NCBI GenBank assembly: GCA_026413255.1
Contig: JAOCZO010000008.1
Span: 248,001-312,000 of the forward strand
Length of the DNA stretch: 64,000 bases
Reading direction: 5' to 3'
DNA from: Fereydounia khargensis
Taxonomy: Eukaryota; Basidiomycota; Ustilaginomycetes; Urocystidales; Fereydouniaceae
Under the pieces are notes generated by a model. That model was given only the letters and a program-made list of their open reading frames with translations, had not been told where the DNA came from and ran no database searches. Positions 53,615 to 63,785 of the stretch are shown here, one piece after another (positions within the stretch are counted from its first letter, which is position 1; each line of letters starts with the position of its first letter). Both the position numbers and the translations under genes were made by a program.

Positions 53615-53807
53615 AGGGAGTGGATTCTGCATACCCGGCCATCAATATACCCCTCAGAGCCAGTTGATGTTTTGTTGTTCTTTTCTCTCGCTTTTCCAGA
53701 ATTCATGTACACGTATCAACCTGTAGTCCAACCTTTTTTTCTTAGAAATGCGCAATTTCTGACCAAAGCAAAGTTTCCTTACCTTAGCAAGTGTATCTCT
53801 CCCAAGC

Positions 53808-54729
53808 TCATTCTTCGACAGCGAGAGCCTTGAGAATCTTAACTTCTTCCTTGGGACTGATTATGAGAAGGGTGGTATGAGGGACCGTGTGAGTGTTGAT
53901 TCGGAGCAGATTCGACCCTCGCAGACTCACCGGTCGTTTGCGTCTGTCGCAACCAGACCCAGGCGCTGAACGACCTTGATGCCATCTTGGACACGGCCAA
54001 AGATAGTGTGCTTCTTGTCGAGGAAAGGCGTGGGAGCCAAGGTGATGAACTTGGCGTTGAGGCAAAGTCAGCCTTGCCCGTCAAGTGGTGGAGCGGAATC
54101 AAGGGAGGGAGTAGCTGCAAGACTCACGAACTGGGACCCGTTTGTGTTGGGCCCGGCATTTGCCATTGCAAGGATTCCGGCACCGACAAAGCGTAGCTGA
54201 GGGTTGATCTCGTCCGCAAACTGGAAACATGGTTAGAGTCAGTGCATGCGAAGCCAAAGCGCCCTTCCTTGTCGACGAACCTTATCACCGTATATGGAAG
54301 TGCCACCGCGACCCGTGCCAGTAGGGTCTCCACCTTGGATCATAAAATCTGGAATGCTTTGAGGCAGAAGCAGGCTGGCGTTAGCGTCGAAAGAGAAGAA
54401 AGAGCACTGCCTTGCTTACATTCTGTGAAATATCTAAGGAACCTCTATCAGCAAGGGGAATGCTTGGCAACATCGGAAAGCTGCGCCATGGATACTTACT
54501 GTGCCATTGTAGTAACCTCTTTGCGCAAGCTGGTAGAAGCTAGCCATGTTGGAAGGAAAGGGATCGACCTGGTGTTGAGTGATCCTCGTCGTTGCGTGTT
54601 GACCGGAGAGAGGTAATAAACTTACTTTGCACAGGTTTTGGGAGCATGGTCCCAGTAGAGTTCGACGCCAATGTTTCCCATTGACGTCTGTAGCGTGACG
54701 CTGCCTGAGTCGGCGCCAGGAGTAGGCAT
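53808..54729 (-). CDS. Cyclophilin-type peptidyl-prolyl isomerase, PPIL1 class
   Basis: Seven exons: 54626-54729, 54500-54539, 54420-54433 (14 nt), 54281-54356, 54128-54220, 53931-54049 and 53808-53856; 164 residues. The joined protein closely follows the small spliceosomal cyclophilin PPIL1: [95 protein letters not shown], ending [10 protein letters not shown]. Active-site residues are present (FHRI Arg, the QGGD Gln, the MANAG loop, the SQFF Phe, the trailing FLDKKH with Leu/His in the usual places). Introns 54357-54419 and 54050-54127 end in AAG; no CAG or TAG nearby restores the invariant FHRIIPDF or SQFFITLAP. The others end TAG, TAG, CAG and CAG. Divergent from COG1. Spliceosome association is inferred from class. 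Confidence 0.95.
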
Positions 54730-55076
54730 CTTGGGCGAAATGGCAGGCCAGTCTGGTTGGAGAGTGAAGGTAAGGTGTGCGTGGAGCGTATGAAGACTGC
54801 CGTCATGCACACTCTGCTCGCTCGCTCGAGTGGAGTTTTCTGCTTTCTGGCTTGACGTGTCCAAAAGGAGCGCGGGAGCAGCTCGGCTCCGCTGGACAGG
54901 AACATTGCTGCGCACGGATGCTTCACTGCGAAGCGCACACACACTCTCTTCCTACACGCGTCTGCCTTCGTGTCACTTTAACCAAGGTACAGTACTTTCC
55001 CACATTGTCACAGCTTCCATCCTCCTCACAATCCGTCCACAGACAAGCTACTCGGTCTGGTCTCAAACACCTGCTC
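54730..55076. promoter_or_regulatory. Compact divergent promoter of cyclophilin and COG1 genes
   Basis: 347 bases separate the two ATGs, so the promoters must overlap. A TACAGTA site lies at 54988-54994. The COG1 frame is open through this region from a GTG at 54777, but there is no ATG before 55077. Confidence 0.6.
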
Positions 55077-57965
55077 ATGGAAGCTTCGCGGCAATTGCCA
55101 TCGGCATCGTCTGCCGCTTCGCTCTCCAGCCTCTCCTCTCCCGTCCATCGTCGACATGCGCGGACGCCCGCTTCTCTCAACTCGAGTGCACTTGCATCCT
55201 CGTCCTCCTCCCACAACCTCACTCACAACTCACGCGATACTTTTGCCGCCCTCGGCATAAATCCATCCAATGCCGATCCAGACGATCTATTCTCTTCCCT
55301 CTCCATCAAGCAGCTAGAGGCCTTCCAACATGCTGTCGTCCAGGCTGCCGAACGCAAGCAGTCCGAGCTCCGTGCTCTTGTCGGCGAGAGGTATCAAGAC
55401 CTGCTCGGAACAGCCAACACCATCATCGGTATGGCCAACAGCTCCTCACAACTCTGCGAAAAGCTGTCAGAGCTACATGAGGGCACCCAGGCTTTTGACC
55501 AGAATGCAGCTCCCCAGCAAGCTAAAGTTTCTCGTAGATACAGCATGCTTTCGACACATGCTCATACATCTGACGGTCTCTCCCCAAAAGCGCCTCAAAT
55601 CGATGAGCAGGAGCGTATCTACAGCCTGGGAGTATCGCTCAAGCTTATCATGGATGCCCCCGAACACGTTTGGCGCTCCATCGAGAAAGGCAAAACCCTT
55701 CACGCCGCCTGGACCTTCATGCTCGCAAGAACTGTCTGGTGGGATTTCCTCGTCAACGATTCAGCTAGCGAGCGAGAAACAACTCAAAGCATCGATGTTC
55801 GAGCCAACTTTCCCTTCATCGAGAAACAATGGCAAGGGCTCGTCCCAATGCGCAAGCAGATCGTTCAGCGATCCGTCGACCTTTTGTCAGACACCCAGCT
55901 TGGATACAGTGCCGTGTCCGATCAGCTGTGCACCTTGGTGCTCCTAGACAAAACCAGCATCGACAAGGCTTTTTCCCTCCTCCTTTCACAGCGCCAAGCA
56001 TCACTACGAGAGATGCTCTACAGCCAGCACGCCCCTGAAAGTTCGACAGGTCCCAACAAGCGACGACGCTCATCCGTTGCCTTTAATCAAACGGCAAGGC
56101 AATTCAATGGTCTCGAACCGGGTCGTAAAAGCGAGAACAATTCCCAGCAAGCTACGAATCGTGCCTTTACGGCTATTCAGCAGCTCGTTCGCGGCTATTC
56201 TTCAACAATCCTCCATGCGCTACGATGCTTCTATCTCCCTGGCGAATGTATCCGAGCGAGTCCTGACGCCTCTGCATTATCAGAACAGCCTGCATTGGTC
56301 GCCACATTGCAAACACTGATGCAGCCACCAGCCTTGCAAAATCCGGATGAGCCACTGTCTTCACCGCGATTGAACCGACGGTCCTCTCTCTTACCCAGTC
56401 CTCGGCTGGACAAGGTCAGGCCTCCTTCTTATCAAACATCGGCTGGATCCTCCACAGCAAGGAGGCGTTCGAGCTATGGACTCGGTTCGCTCAGCCTACC
56501 AGCTTCTGCTACACCAGACAGTGCATCTGGGATTGAGTTGTCTCAAGCAAAGCCAAAGATGACCACGATCGAAGTAGTGCGCTCCTTGCCAAGCTCTCCA
56601 CTACTGTTACGCTTTTTGCCTCCTTCCGCCCTTTCCTTCACTCCCTTCGTTGATATCGAAACCATGGATCGAGACCGACTAGCTCAGGTCGAGAAAGAAC
56701 TCAAGGCGTGGTCAGCGAAGATCGTTGAACAGCTCGCTTCAACAGACAGTGATGAGCTTGGAATTGTATCAGTATTCGACGCCATTGACAACCTGGGAGT
56801 ACTTGCACACCTGCGAACATCAATCATGGCTACCTGCGCAAAATGCCTCCAGACAGGCGAACGCAAGCTTGCCAGGTACCGAAGCGACAGTCAAGGGAGA
56901 AAGGAGACGGCAACAAGTCTCTTCAGTGCCGAAATGAAAATGCTTCAATCACGCTTGGACGCAATCTTGCTGCAGAGGCTTCGAGGCATTCAAGATGCAG
57001 CAATCAAGCGTTTCTCCGAGCAAGTTGTGACCAAAGTCACGACTCTTCTAGCCACGCACAGTGATCGCCAAACGGTCTTTGAGGACAAGGTGCATCGAAT
57101 CAGCGGAAGCCCCCTACAGGACCTCTTCTACGACGAATGGGATAAGAGTGACTCTACCGATGTCCATGTCACACGCCAACATCTGGGTCATCTTGATATT
57201 CTCTTGGCTGGCAGATCACCTGCAACCCAGAAGATTCTCGAGCCATTTGAGTCGAGCCTGAGCCTGTTAGTTGAAGAGACTCATTCTTTCTTGGCCATTC
57301 CAGGGCTCGAAGCGAACGCCAAAGAGTCGATATTAACCGGATTCCGAGGGTCCTTGCACGTGCGGATGCTGGATCTTCTCTGCCTACTGGAGAGCAAAGG
57401 AGCGAAAGACGATCAAAGTGGTCACGGGAACAAGACTGGACTTGGTCGGCTCGAGGCCTCAGTTGGCCAGACTGTCTCTTTGCTGGCTAGCAGCCCGATC
57501 GTCGCCCGGGTGTTTGACAGTGACAAGCGGTTAGATGAACTCCGTTTGAAGGCCAAAATGATAGTCCAAAGTTGTCTTGCCCCGTGGCATGGACATTTCC
57601 TCGGCTCCTTACAAGCAAGCGCATCCCAAGAAGCATCATTGCCCGTGGCAATGTCGGCCTTGCTCTCAGCCTCAGACGCTGTTTTCAAGATCGGTCTGGC
57701 AATCGATACCAACTCGATCGTGTCTGAAGCCCTGGAATCACTCGGGCACCAGAACCTCGAGGCCATGCTCGACGGAGCAAAGGGGGGTCAAATAAGCAAG
57801 ATGATTCCAAACAACAGATTGTTGATCACCTCGCTTCTCAAGGAAGTTGACCTGGCTTCCACGGGCCCGCCTGTCTCGGAGACAGATACCCAAGCTGATC
57901 GGATTTTCTCTCTGGCCTCCTCCCGCCTCGAGTTGTTTGATGTAGCGGGGCTGATGAGCCCGTGA
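55077..57965 (+). CDS. COG1: Conserved oligomeric Golgi complex subunit 1
   Basis: Single exon, 962 residues from MEASRQLPSASSAASLSS (ATG at 55077). The Cog1/Vps51-type N-terminal helix region is at about residues 65-130: DPDDLFSSLSIKQLEAFQHA, then AAERKQSELRALVGERYQDL, LGTANTIIGMANSSSQLCEK. This is the heptad-rich segment that builds the lobe A core with Cog2-4. It is followed by a mostly helical body, with a Ser/Arg-rich insert at about 435-510 (SSPRLNRRSSLLPSPRLDK). The COG complex tethers retrograde vesicles at the Golgi and so maintains glycosylation enzymes. The long C-terminal half is weakly conserved in fungi; identity rests mainly on the N-terminal block and overall length. The Ser-rich residues 5-50 are probably disordered. 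Confidence 0.88.
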   Translation: MEASRQLPSASSAASLSSLSSPVHRRHARTPASLNSSALASSSSSHNLTHNSRDTFAALGINPSNADPDDLFSSLSIKQLEAFQHAVVQAAERKQSELRALVGERYQDLLGTANTIIGMANSSSQLCEKLSELHEGTQAFDQNAAPQQAKVSRRYSMLSTHAHTSDGLSPKAPQIDEQERIYSLGVSLKLIMDAPEHVWRSIEKGKTLHAAWTFMLARTVWWDFLVNDSASERETTQSIDVRANFPFIEKQWQGLVPMRKQIVQRSVDLLSDTQLGYSAVSDQLCTLVLLDKTSIDKAFSLLLSQRQASLREMLYSQHAPESSTGPNKRRRSSVAFNQTARQFNGLEPGRKSENNSQQATNRAFTAIQQLVRGYSSTILHALRCFYLPGECIRASPDASALSEQPALVATLQTLMQPPALQNPDEPLSSPRLNRRSSLLPSPRLDKVRPPSYQTSAGSSTARRRSSYGLGSLSLPASATPDSASGIELSQAKPKMTTIEVVRSLPSSPLLLRFLPPSALSFTPFVDIETMDRDRLAQVEKELKAWSAKIVEQLASTDSDELGIVSVFDAIDNLGVLAHLRTSIMATCAKCLQTGERKLARYRSDSQGRKETATSLFSAEMKMLQSRLDAILLQRLRGIQDAAIKRFSEQVVTKVTTLLATHSDRQTVFEDKVHRISGSPLQDLFYDEWDKSDSTDVHVTRQHLGHLDILLAGRSPATQKILEPFESSLSLLVEETHSFLAIPGLEANAKESILTGFRGSLHVRMLDLLCLLESKGAKDDQSGHGNKTGLGRLEASVGQTVSLLASSPIVARVFDSDKRLDELRLKAKMIVQSCLAPWHGHFLGSLQASASQEASLPVAMSALLSASDAVFKIGLAIDTNSIVSEALESLGHQNLEAMLDGAKGGQISKMIPNNRLLITSLLKEVDLASTGPPVSETDTQADRIFSLASSRLELFDVAGLMSP

Positions 57966-58855
57966 GCCGAACTCTGATGAACATTACTGTAACTACTGTA
58001 GTACTATGACGGCTACCATTCTACCGTCTGCTTATCTCCTGCCTGCATTTAGAGTGCAGCTTGAATTTAACGTTTGAGTGATGCTCAGACTGTGACGTGA
58101 GGAGATCTGACGGACTGATGATTCTTTCCGTTGCAGAGCGATGCATGGCAACTCGATTCCGTGCCACCAAGATGTGCAGCAGCTCTCCATCTCTCCGACT
58201 CTGTTTCCCGAGAACTACTGTACAGTACAGTACAGTACAGTATGACGGGCGGGTGCTGGCTCGAAACTTGGACACACGATCGGAAAGTCAGCCAAGCCAA
58301 GCGGACGCGTCGCGCTCAGCGCAACCAACGGGCAATGGCTGACGGACGAGCTAGGCTAAGGCGGGAGCCAGAGGCAGAGCAGACTGACCGACCGCGCTTC
58401 GCGTGCCAGTAAAGTGATAACTTGGCGTGCGTACAGCACGTAGGGCCTTCCTTTCCCCAACCTTGGAAATTGCTCGTTCCTCCTTCGCCTTCGCGATTTA
58501 TGGTTGCGGCCGACCCTGGCCTTCGACCCCCAGGACTCGACAGAACGACACAAGCACACCGGACTACCCGCCATAGATTGCCCCTTCCTAATCATATCGG
58601 TCTCTGCTCGGCGACCCTCTCCTCAAGCTCGCTCGATCCGCTTTACCACCGCCAACCCGATCCAGTTCCGCATCGCTTCTCTCTTTAGAGCATCTCCCGC
58701 AGGTTCACGATAAAGAGCGGGTGCAGCATCAAGGCCACAATCCGCAAAAGGCAGGACAGCATCGTCGTCGTCCGCCCTTCCGCTCCTGCGCCCGCTTCAA
58801 TACCCTTGCGGTTTCAAGTGACCCTAGAGAATACGCTCGCTCTCCACGCAGCGCG
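57966..58855. other. Intergenic region between COG1 and RCO1
   Basis: 890 bases with the COG1 3' region and the RCO1 promoter. It has two TACTGTA sites at 57985 and 57994, right after the COG1 stop, and a TACAG array at 58216-58242. The RCO1 frame is open from a GTG at 58721, but the first ATG is at 58856. Confidence 0.55.
58216..58242. repeat. TACTGTACAGTACAG pentamer array upstream of RCO1
   Basis: TACTG followed by four TACAG units and a final TA, with central palindrome TACTGTACAGTA. It lies about 610 bases upstream of the RCO1 ATG and 250 bases after the COG1 stop. Confidence 0.95.
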
Positions 58856-61800
58856 ATGGCCGCACGCGCTCACGTCTATCCCGGTGACTGGAATACTTCA
58901 AGTAACGGAAGAACGAACAACGCTGCCGCCACTCTCTCCACTGCTGCAGCCTCTACCGCATCTCCCCGCTTGTCAGCTGCTACCGCGGCGACCATCTTGC
59001 ACGATCTGAAGGAGATCCGAAACCAGCCCCGCCAAGTGTCTCTCGCTCTTGATCCTCCAGCCTCTGCAAGGCGGCCTCTGTCTGACGTCCTGCAGACTGT
59101 TTCTGCTTGTCTCGGAGGCCACCCGCACAAACAGGAAACATTGCAACGCGGAACAGAGTTCACAGACTCGTCTGAGGCTTCAACGTCAGCTACTGTCCCT
59201 GGTTCTGCAACTGCTCAACCGACTGGCCTTGCTCGAGGGACGGATGCTACCAGGCAAGGAGAGCCCGACATTCCTCTTTGGCTGCATCTCGCCATCAAGG
59301 GTCGCCAACTGCGTGACCAGACTCTGACTATGTCGCAACAGGCGCCTTCTGGGGCACCTCACCTCGTAAAGACAGAGGAATCCGACAATCTTCTAAACAC
59401 ACATGCCGCTCCTTTCGAAGAGTCCAACATTGATAATGCCAAGCAAGGCAAGAGGGGCCAAGGACGTGCTGCCTCGTCCACAAAGTCATCAGCAGGGACC
59501 AACAGTCTGCAGACTGAGGTCATGGGTCCACCACCACGATTGCCTCATGATGCAGGATATCCACCTCTCGACCCAATGGCTGAGTTTTTGCCCCCTCCGG
59601 TTGAAACCAAGAAACGAAAGACGGGCGGATCTACGGCTGCGCCAACGGTAACCACAGAGATTCCAGCCGACTATGTTGCTCCAATCGGGCCGAACGGGAA
59701 AATGCCATACGGCATGGCTCAGACAATTACTTCCGGCGAAAACCGGCGTGGCGCAGCTTCGAGGGCCGACAAACGCGACAAAGGCTCAGAAACGCTAAGG
59801 TACGTGAAGAGATATCAATGTACAAAATATGTTCGTGGCGAGGCGCAGACACCAAGGGCAGGAGATCAGGAGCGGACAAGAGAGCGCCTTTAAATCGGAC
59901 TGGGCATCGCTTGATTGAGCCTCAGGCTCTTACCAGAGCAAGAAGCGGATGGAGGACGACTCGGGTGGCTTACAGGCTGGACGCGCGCGGACGCTGTGCA
60001 AAAGCGAGAAAAATCACGGGATGCGACGTGCGGCGGATGGGCATTTCCCCCATGCCCGTTCGAAATCATGCCTGCCCTCACCTCTCGTCTCGTCTCGTCT
60101 CGTCTCATCTCTTTCCCATCCTCTCTCCCGCTGCTCCCTCGCTGGCATGCCCGCAGCTGGCCATCTCATGGACACATTCCGCTTGCCCGCTCGCCCCCCT
60201 TCCCACTCAGCCGCAGCTTTGCATTGCGCATGAGACTCTGCACGTGAACATACGCGTGACGATCTGCTTCGTCGCACTCACTCGACTTCTCGAGGAAGGC
60301 CATTGGGCTGAGTTCTGGATAGCTCTGGTGTTTTCGTTACCGCTTTCATCTCCTTCATGGGTGTCAGAGGACAGACGTGAGCACGCGCCGTCCCACTCCT
60401 ACTCTTGATTGCGGGCTCTTTTTGCATTTCAGCAAAAGAACGATAGAAATCACGGTGGCGTTTATCTCACGCTCCCTGATGCCCGATGTCTTCTCCTTGA
60501 TAGTCCTGAGCCGCTCAAAATGCTTCCGCCGTCGCGATTGTAATTCTGCTAACTTATACTGTATCATCTAACGCTTCATCACCCACCTTTTCTCTTACAG
60601 TTTCGGTGGGACTGCAAAAATGTCCTCTTCGACAGTTGCATCCGTTAGGGGCGAGAATATTCAGGCCGTTTCAAGGTCGTCACCATTGGGAAGCGAAGTC
60701 GATCGTTTGGAATCTGCGCCCGATTCCTCACCAGGCACCACACGGCCAACTACACCCGCCGCCGAAGGCTCCACATCTGCAGGGGATCAGCAAGATACGG
60801 AATCCTCAGCAGATCAAGCATCAGATCCCAAGTTGGCTACCAATTCGAAAGATGCAGCTTCCATCGAGAACGAGCCTTTGCTTGACGGCCCGGATCCGAT
60901 CCCGCTGCCTTCCTCTTCGGTTTCGGATTCGCCCAAGCATCTCAATACGACCGTGTCTGCGGATGCGTCCAGTACCAGCGAACAAAGTGAGCTGGCTCCT
61001 CATAGAAGGTCTGGATCCACCCGAGGTGCCTCTCAGCAAGCAGCACGATCAATCTCTGAGGCCTACTCTCTGACTTCTACGCGAGGACAGCTCCGCTCCG
61101 GTTCTAGCGGACCAAATGAGGCTGAAGCGACTCAGTCGGGCGCGAGCACTCCTACCAACCCATCGACCAAGTCAAAGAAGCAGAGATTAATCAAGGACGA
61201 CGATGAACGTGCTCGTCGATCACCTTCTGTCGCTAGTGTCGGTCCAAGCACAACAACACCTGTAGCTGCTCGAGGCCAGAAAGATCCGGCGCCTGAAGCT
61301 CCAGCTGGCATGATGATGGTCGATGGCGCCTTGCGCATCATTCCAGGTATCCAGGGGGCTCTCGTTCCTCCTGAATCGGCACATACCACCTCAGCGTCCC
61401 TAAATTCGCGCATGGAGGACAAAGGCGCCTCGAACAATGACTTTTGTGAGGTCTGCGGAGGCAACGGTCGCTTTCTGTGCTGTGACGGCTGCCCAAGAAG
61501 CTTTCATTTTTTCTGTATGAACCCTCCCCTGGACATCGACGAGATGCCTGTCTCCAACGCCGCCGGGCTCGTGCAACCTTCCCTTCTGAGATCTAGAGGC
61601 GGTAAAGGGAAGGCCAAGGCTTCGACCCGGCGACAGACATCTCCCGAAAGCGTCGATGGCCTGAGTCCTGAGGAAATGTGGTTTTGCAACGTTTGCGTTG
61701 CTGAGAGAGTGAGTATTCTGATTCTTGATCAGAGTGCTCAGCCTGAGCACAAGTACAGATGTAGATTCTAACCGTGCCTTTGCTGTCTTGATCTCGACTA

Positions 61801-63391
61801 GAACCCATCAATGCCCAAGCCACCGAAGGGCCTGGGCCCGTTCGGACAGTTGCTTCAAGAAATCGACCGAAGAAACCCGACCAGCTTTCAGTTGCCTGCC
61901 GACATCCGCAACTACTTCAGAGGGATAGCCTCAGCAAATGACGGAACGTATCTGAACGGAGATCTCGTCCGTCAACAGAAGGTGACGAAGCAGGGCTATC
62001 TAGAGGATCGTGATGCTTTCAGGCTAAGGGACAAGAACGGCAAATTGGTCTTGTGCTACAGGTGCGGTGGTTCGGCCTTACCTGCCGCCTCCATGGCTGA
62101 GATCGGAGCGGGCCTGAATGATGCGGCAAAAGTCGATGCCGCTCTTGAATCAGGACTTGCAAGCGCCGATCCAACGGAGAAGGAAGGAACTGGGTGGCGG
62201 AAGATCGTCAGCTGTGATTTCTGTGCCTTGCACTGGCACATTGACTGCGTCGACCCACCAATGATCGGCATGCCCAGCATCCATCGTAAATGGATGTGCC
62301 CAGCTCACAGCGATCATGTGCAACCGAAGCGCCGCATTCCGCGGACCGGACAAGCTGCGCCCCAGAACGTGGACCTCCCAGTCCCCTCAGGTTCCAACAT
62401 TGGGCCAGGAAAGCACTATCGCACGAGGGTATTGAACAATGGGGACATTGACATCATCCCGGATCCGCTAGATCATTACTTCGGTCCAGATGGGTCGGGC
62501 AGAAGCTTGGGCGCAGGTTGGGACGGTATTCCAGGTCTCACAAACGGTCGTCCCTCGACGTCGGGAGGCTCCGTTTTGACTACCAAGTATAAATACCGCG
62601 TGCCTGAGAAGGTGATCCGATCTGACTTCTGGTCAAAAGTCGGCGCGGATGATTCAAGCAAAATAGGTGACGTTTTCTACGTTGCGGCTGAGGCCCTGGC
62701 TGGACGCCGTGGAGCTCGCGTCATCCTAGCGGATGATGAGGATGATGGTCTGCCCGGTTCCCGCTACCGCCCCTTTGGCCAGCGAGACTATCCCCGATCT
62801 GGACTCGATTCACTCGCGGATATCGCGATCGCACGCCTCATGAGCGACAGTCTGATTCAAGATGAGCGCGTCGAGTACGTGAGGCCATCAAGGACGCGTA
62901 AGCTGATTGAGACGGCCTTACAACTGGAGCTCCCAGGGAACGACGATGTCCCCGAATCGAGCCTCAGGGCATCTTTGACAGAGTCAGAGACGCAGCCGAA
63001 GCGAAAACGAGCTGCTGAAGAAGACGCTCTGGGAGGCACCAGCCCTCTAACTGATCTTTCAGGCGATGACGAGAAGGAATCTGGCCCTGCGCGAAGGACA
63101 CTACCGCGACGAAGTGCTGCTGCTGCTGCGGACGCTGCTATCGTTTCTGGAAAAAAAGCCAGAACCAGCCCAGAGCCGGCCGCGAGATCGGACAGCGACG
63201 AACGCAATCAGGAACCCACTCCCCACGGCCATGCATTTGAAGACTTGCTCGCGACCAAGTATGATTCCGCGTTCCTGAGCTCACAGCATGAGCAACAGCA
63301 GCGCCAGGTTGAGCAGCTGCGTGCGGTGCAAGAACTGATGAAACTGAAAGGACCTGGAAAGCTGCTTGAGTTTCTGCTCAGCGACTCGTGA
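58856..63391 (+). CDS. RCO1: RCO1-type double PHD-finger protein (Rpd3S histone deacetylase complex)
   Basis: Three exons: 58856-59799, 60601-61708 and 61802-63391, with introns of 801 and 93 nt; 1,213 residues. PHD finger 1 (about residues 594-681) reads FCEVCGGNGRFLCCDGCPRS, FHFFCMNPPL and MWFCNVC. The second zinc-binding segment (~768-853) has CYRCGG, SCDFCALHWHIDCVDPP and KWMCPAHSDH. This pair with the PPKGLGPFGQLLQEIDRRNP linker is typical of Rco1/Cph1 proteins, which guide the Rpd3S deacetylase with Eaf3 and Sin3 to methylated H3K36 in gene bodies. The junction of exons 1 and 2 (GTACGT ... CTTACAG) is in frame. However, an ATG at 60620, 20 bases after the acceptor, could start a shorter 899-residue form, so exon 1 might also belong to a separate gene or a long isoform. 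The N-terminal half is Ser/Thr/Ala-rich. The C-terminus has a polyAla run and a Gln-rich coiled-coil-like tail. Confidence 0.88.
60083..60106. repeat. CTCGT pentamer repeat inside RCO1 intron 1
   Basis: Four to five tandem CTCGT units, in the middle of the long intron. Confidence 0.85.
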
Positions 63392-63785
63392 CCGTAGTTG
63401 GAACCTTGCTTGACCCACGCTGTAATTTATGCAATCCATCAGGGGCTCATACAACACATACATTTGTTAGCTCTGTCTCTCTTCCCTAACTTTCGTGCCA
63501 GGACTTTGGTTCTGCCCGATCCGTGGATTCTGCAAAAAGGCGAAAGAATGAACGAAATTCTCGTGCGGAAAAAAAGTCGCGCACCAGAGGCCGTCGAATC
63601 TTCTGCTTATGTAATGGAAATTGCCGCAGTTCAGTCCCGAGTTGGCAGGAATTTCAGAGGCTGGCAAATGAGAGGTGTGCGCGGTTGGCCAGCAGAAGCA
63701 GAACCGCGTGTGGGTCACACGGGTTTGGGCGGGGTGGCTCTGAACACCTTCTCTCTGACCACCAACCACATATACATTCTTCAAG
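63392..63785. other. Intergenic region upstream of eL29
   Basis: 394 bases with the RCO1 3' region and the eL29 promoter/leader. GCGGAAAAAAAGTCGCGC near 63567-63584 is noted; no known ribosomal-protein promoter element was recognised. The leader ends with ACATTCTTCAAG directly before the split start codon. Confidence 0.5.

Noticed and set aside
54777-55076. N-terminal extension of COG1 by 100 codons
   Set aside because: The frame is open but has no ATG; it starts at GTG inside the shared promoter and lacks Cog1-like sequence. The ATG at 55077 is preferred.
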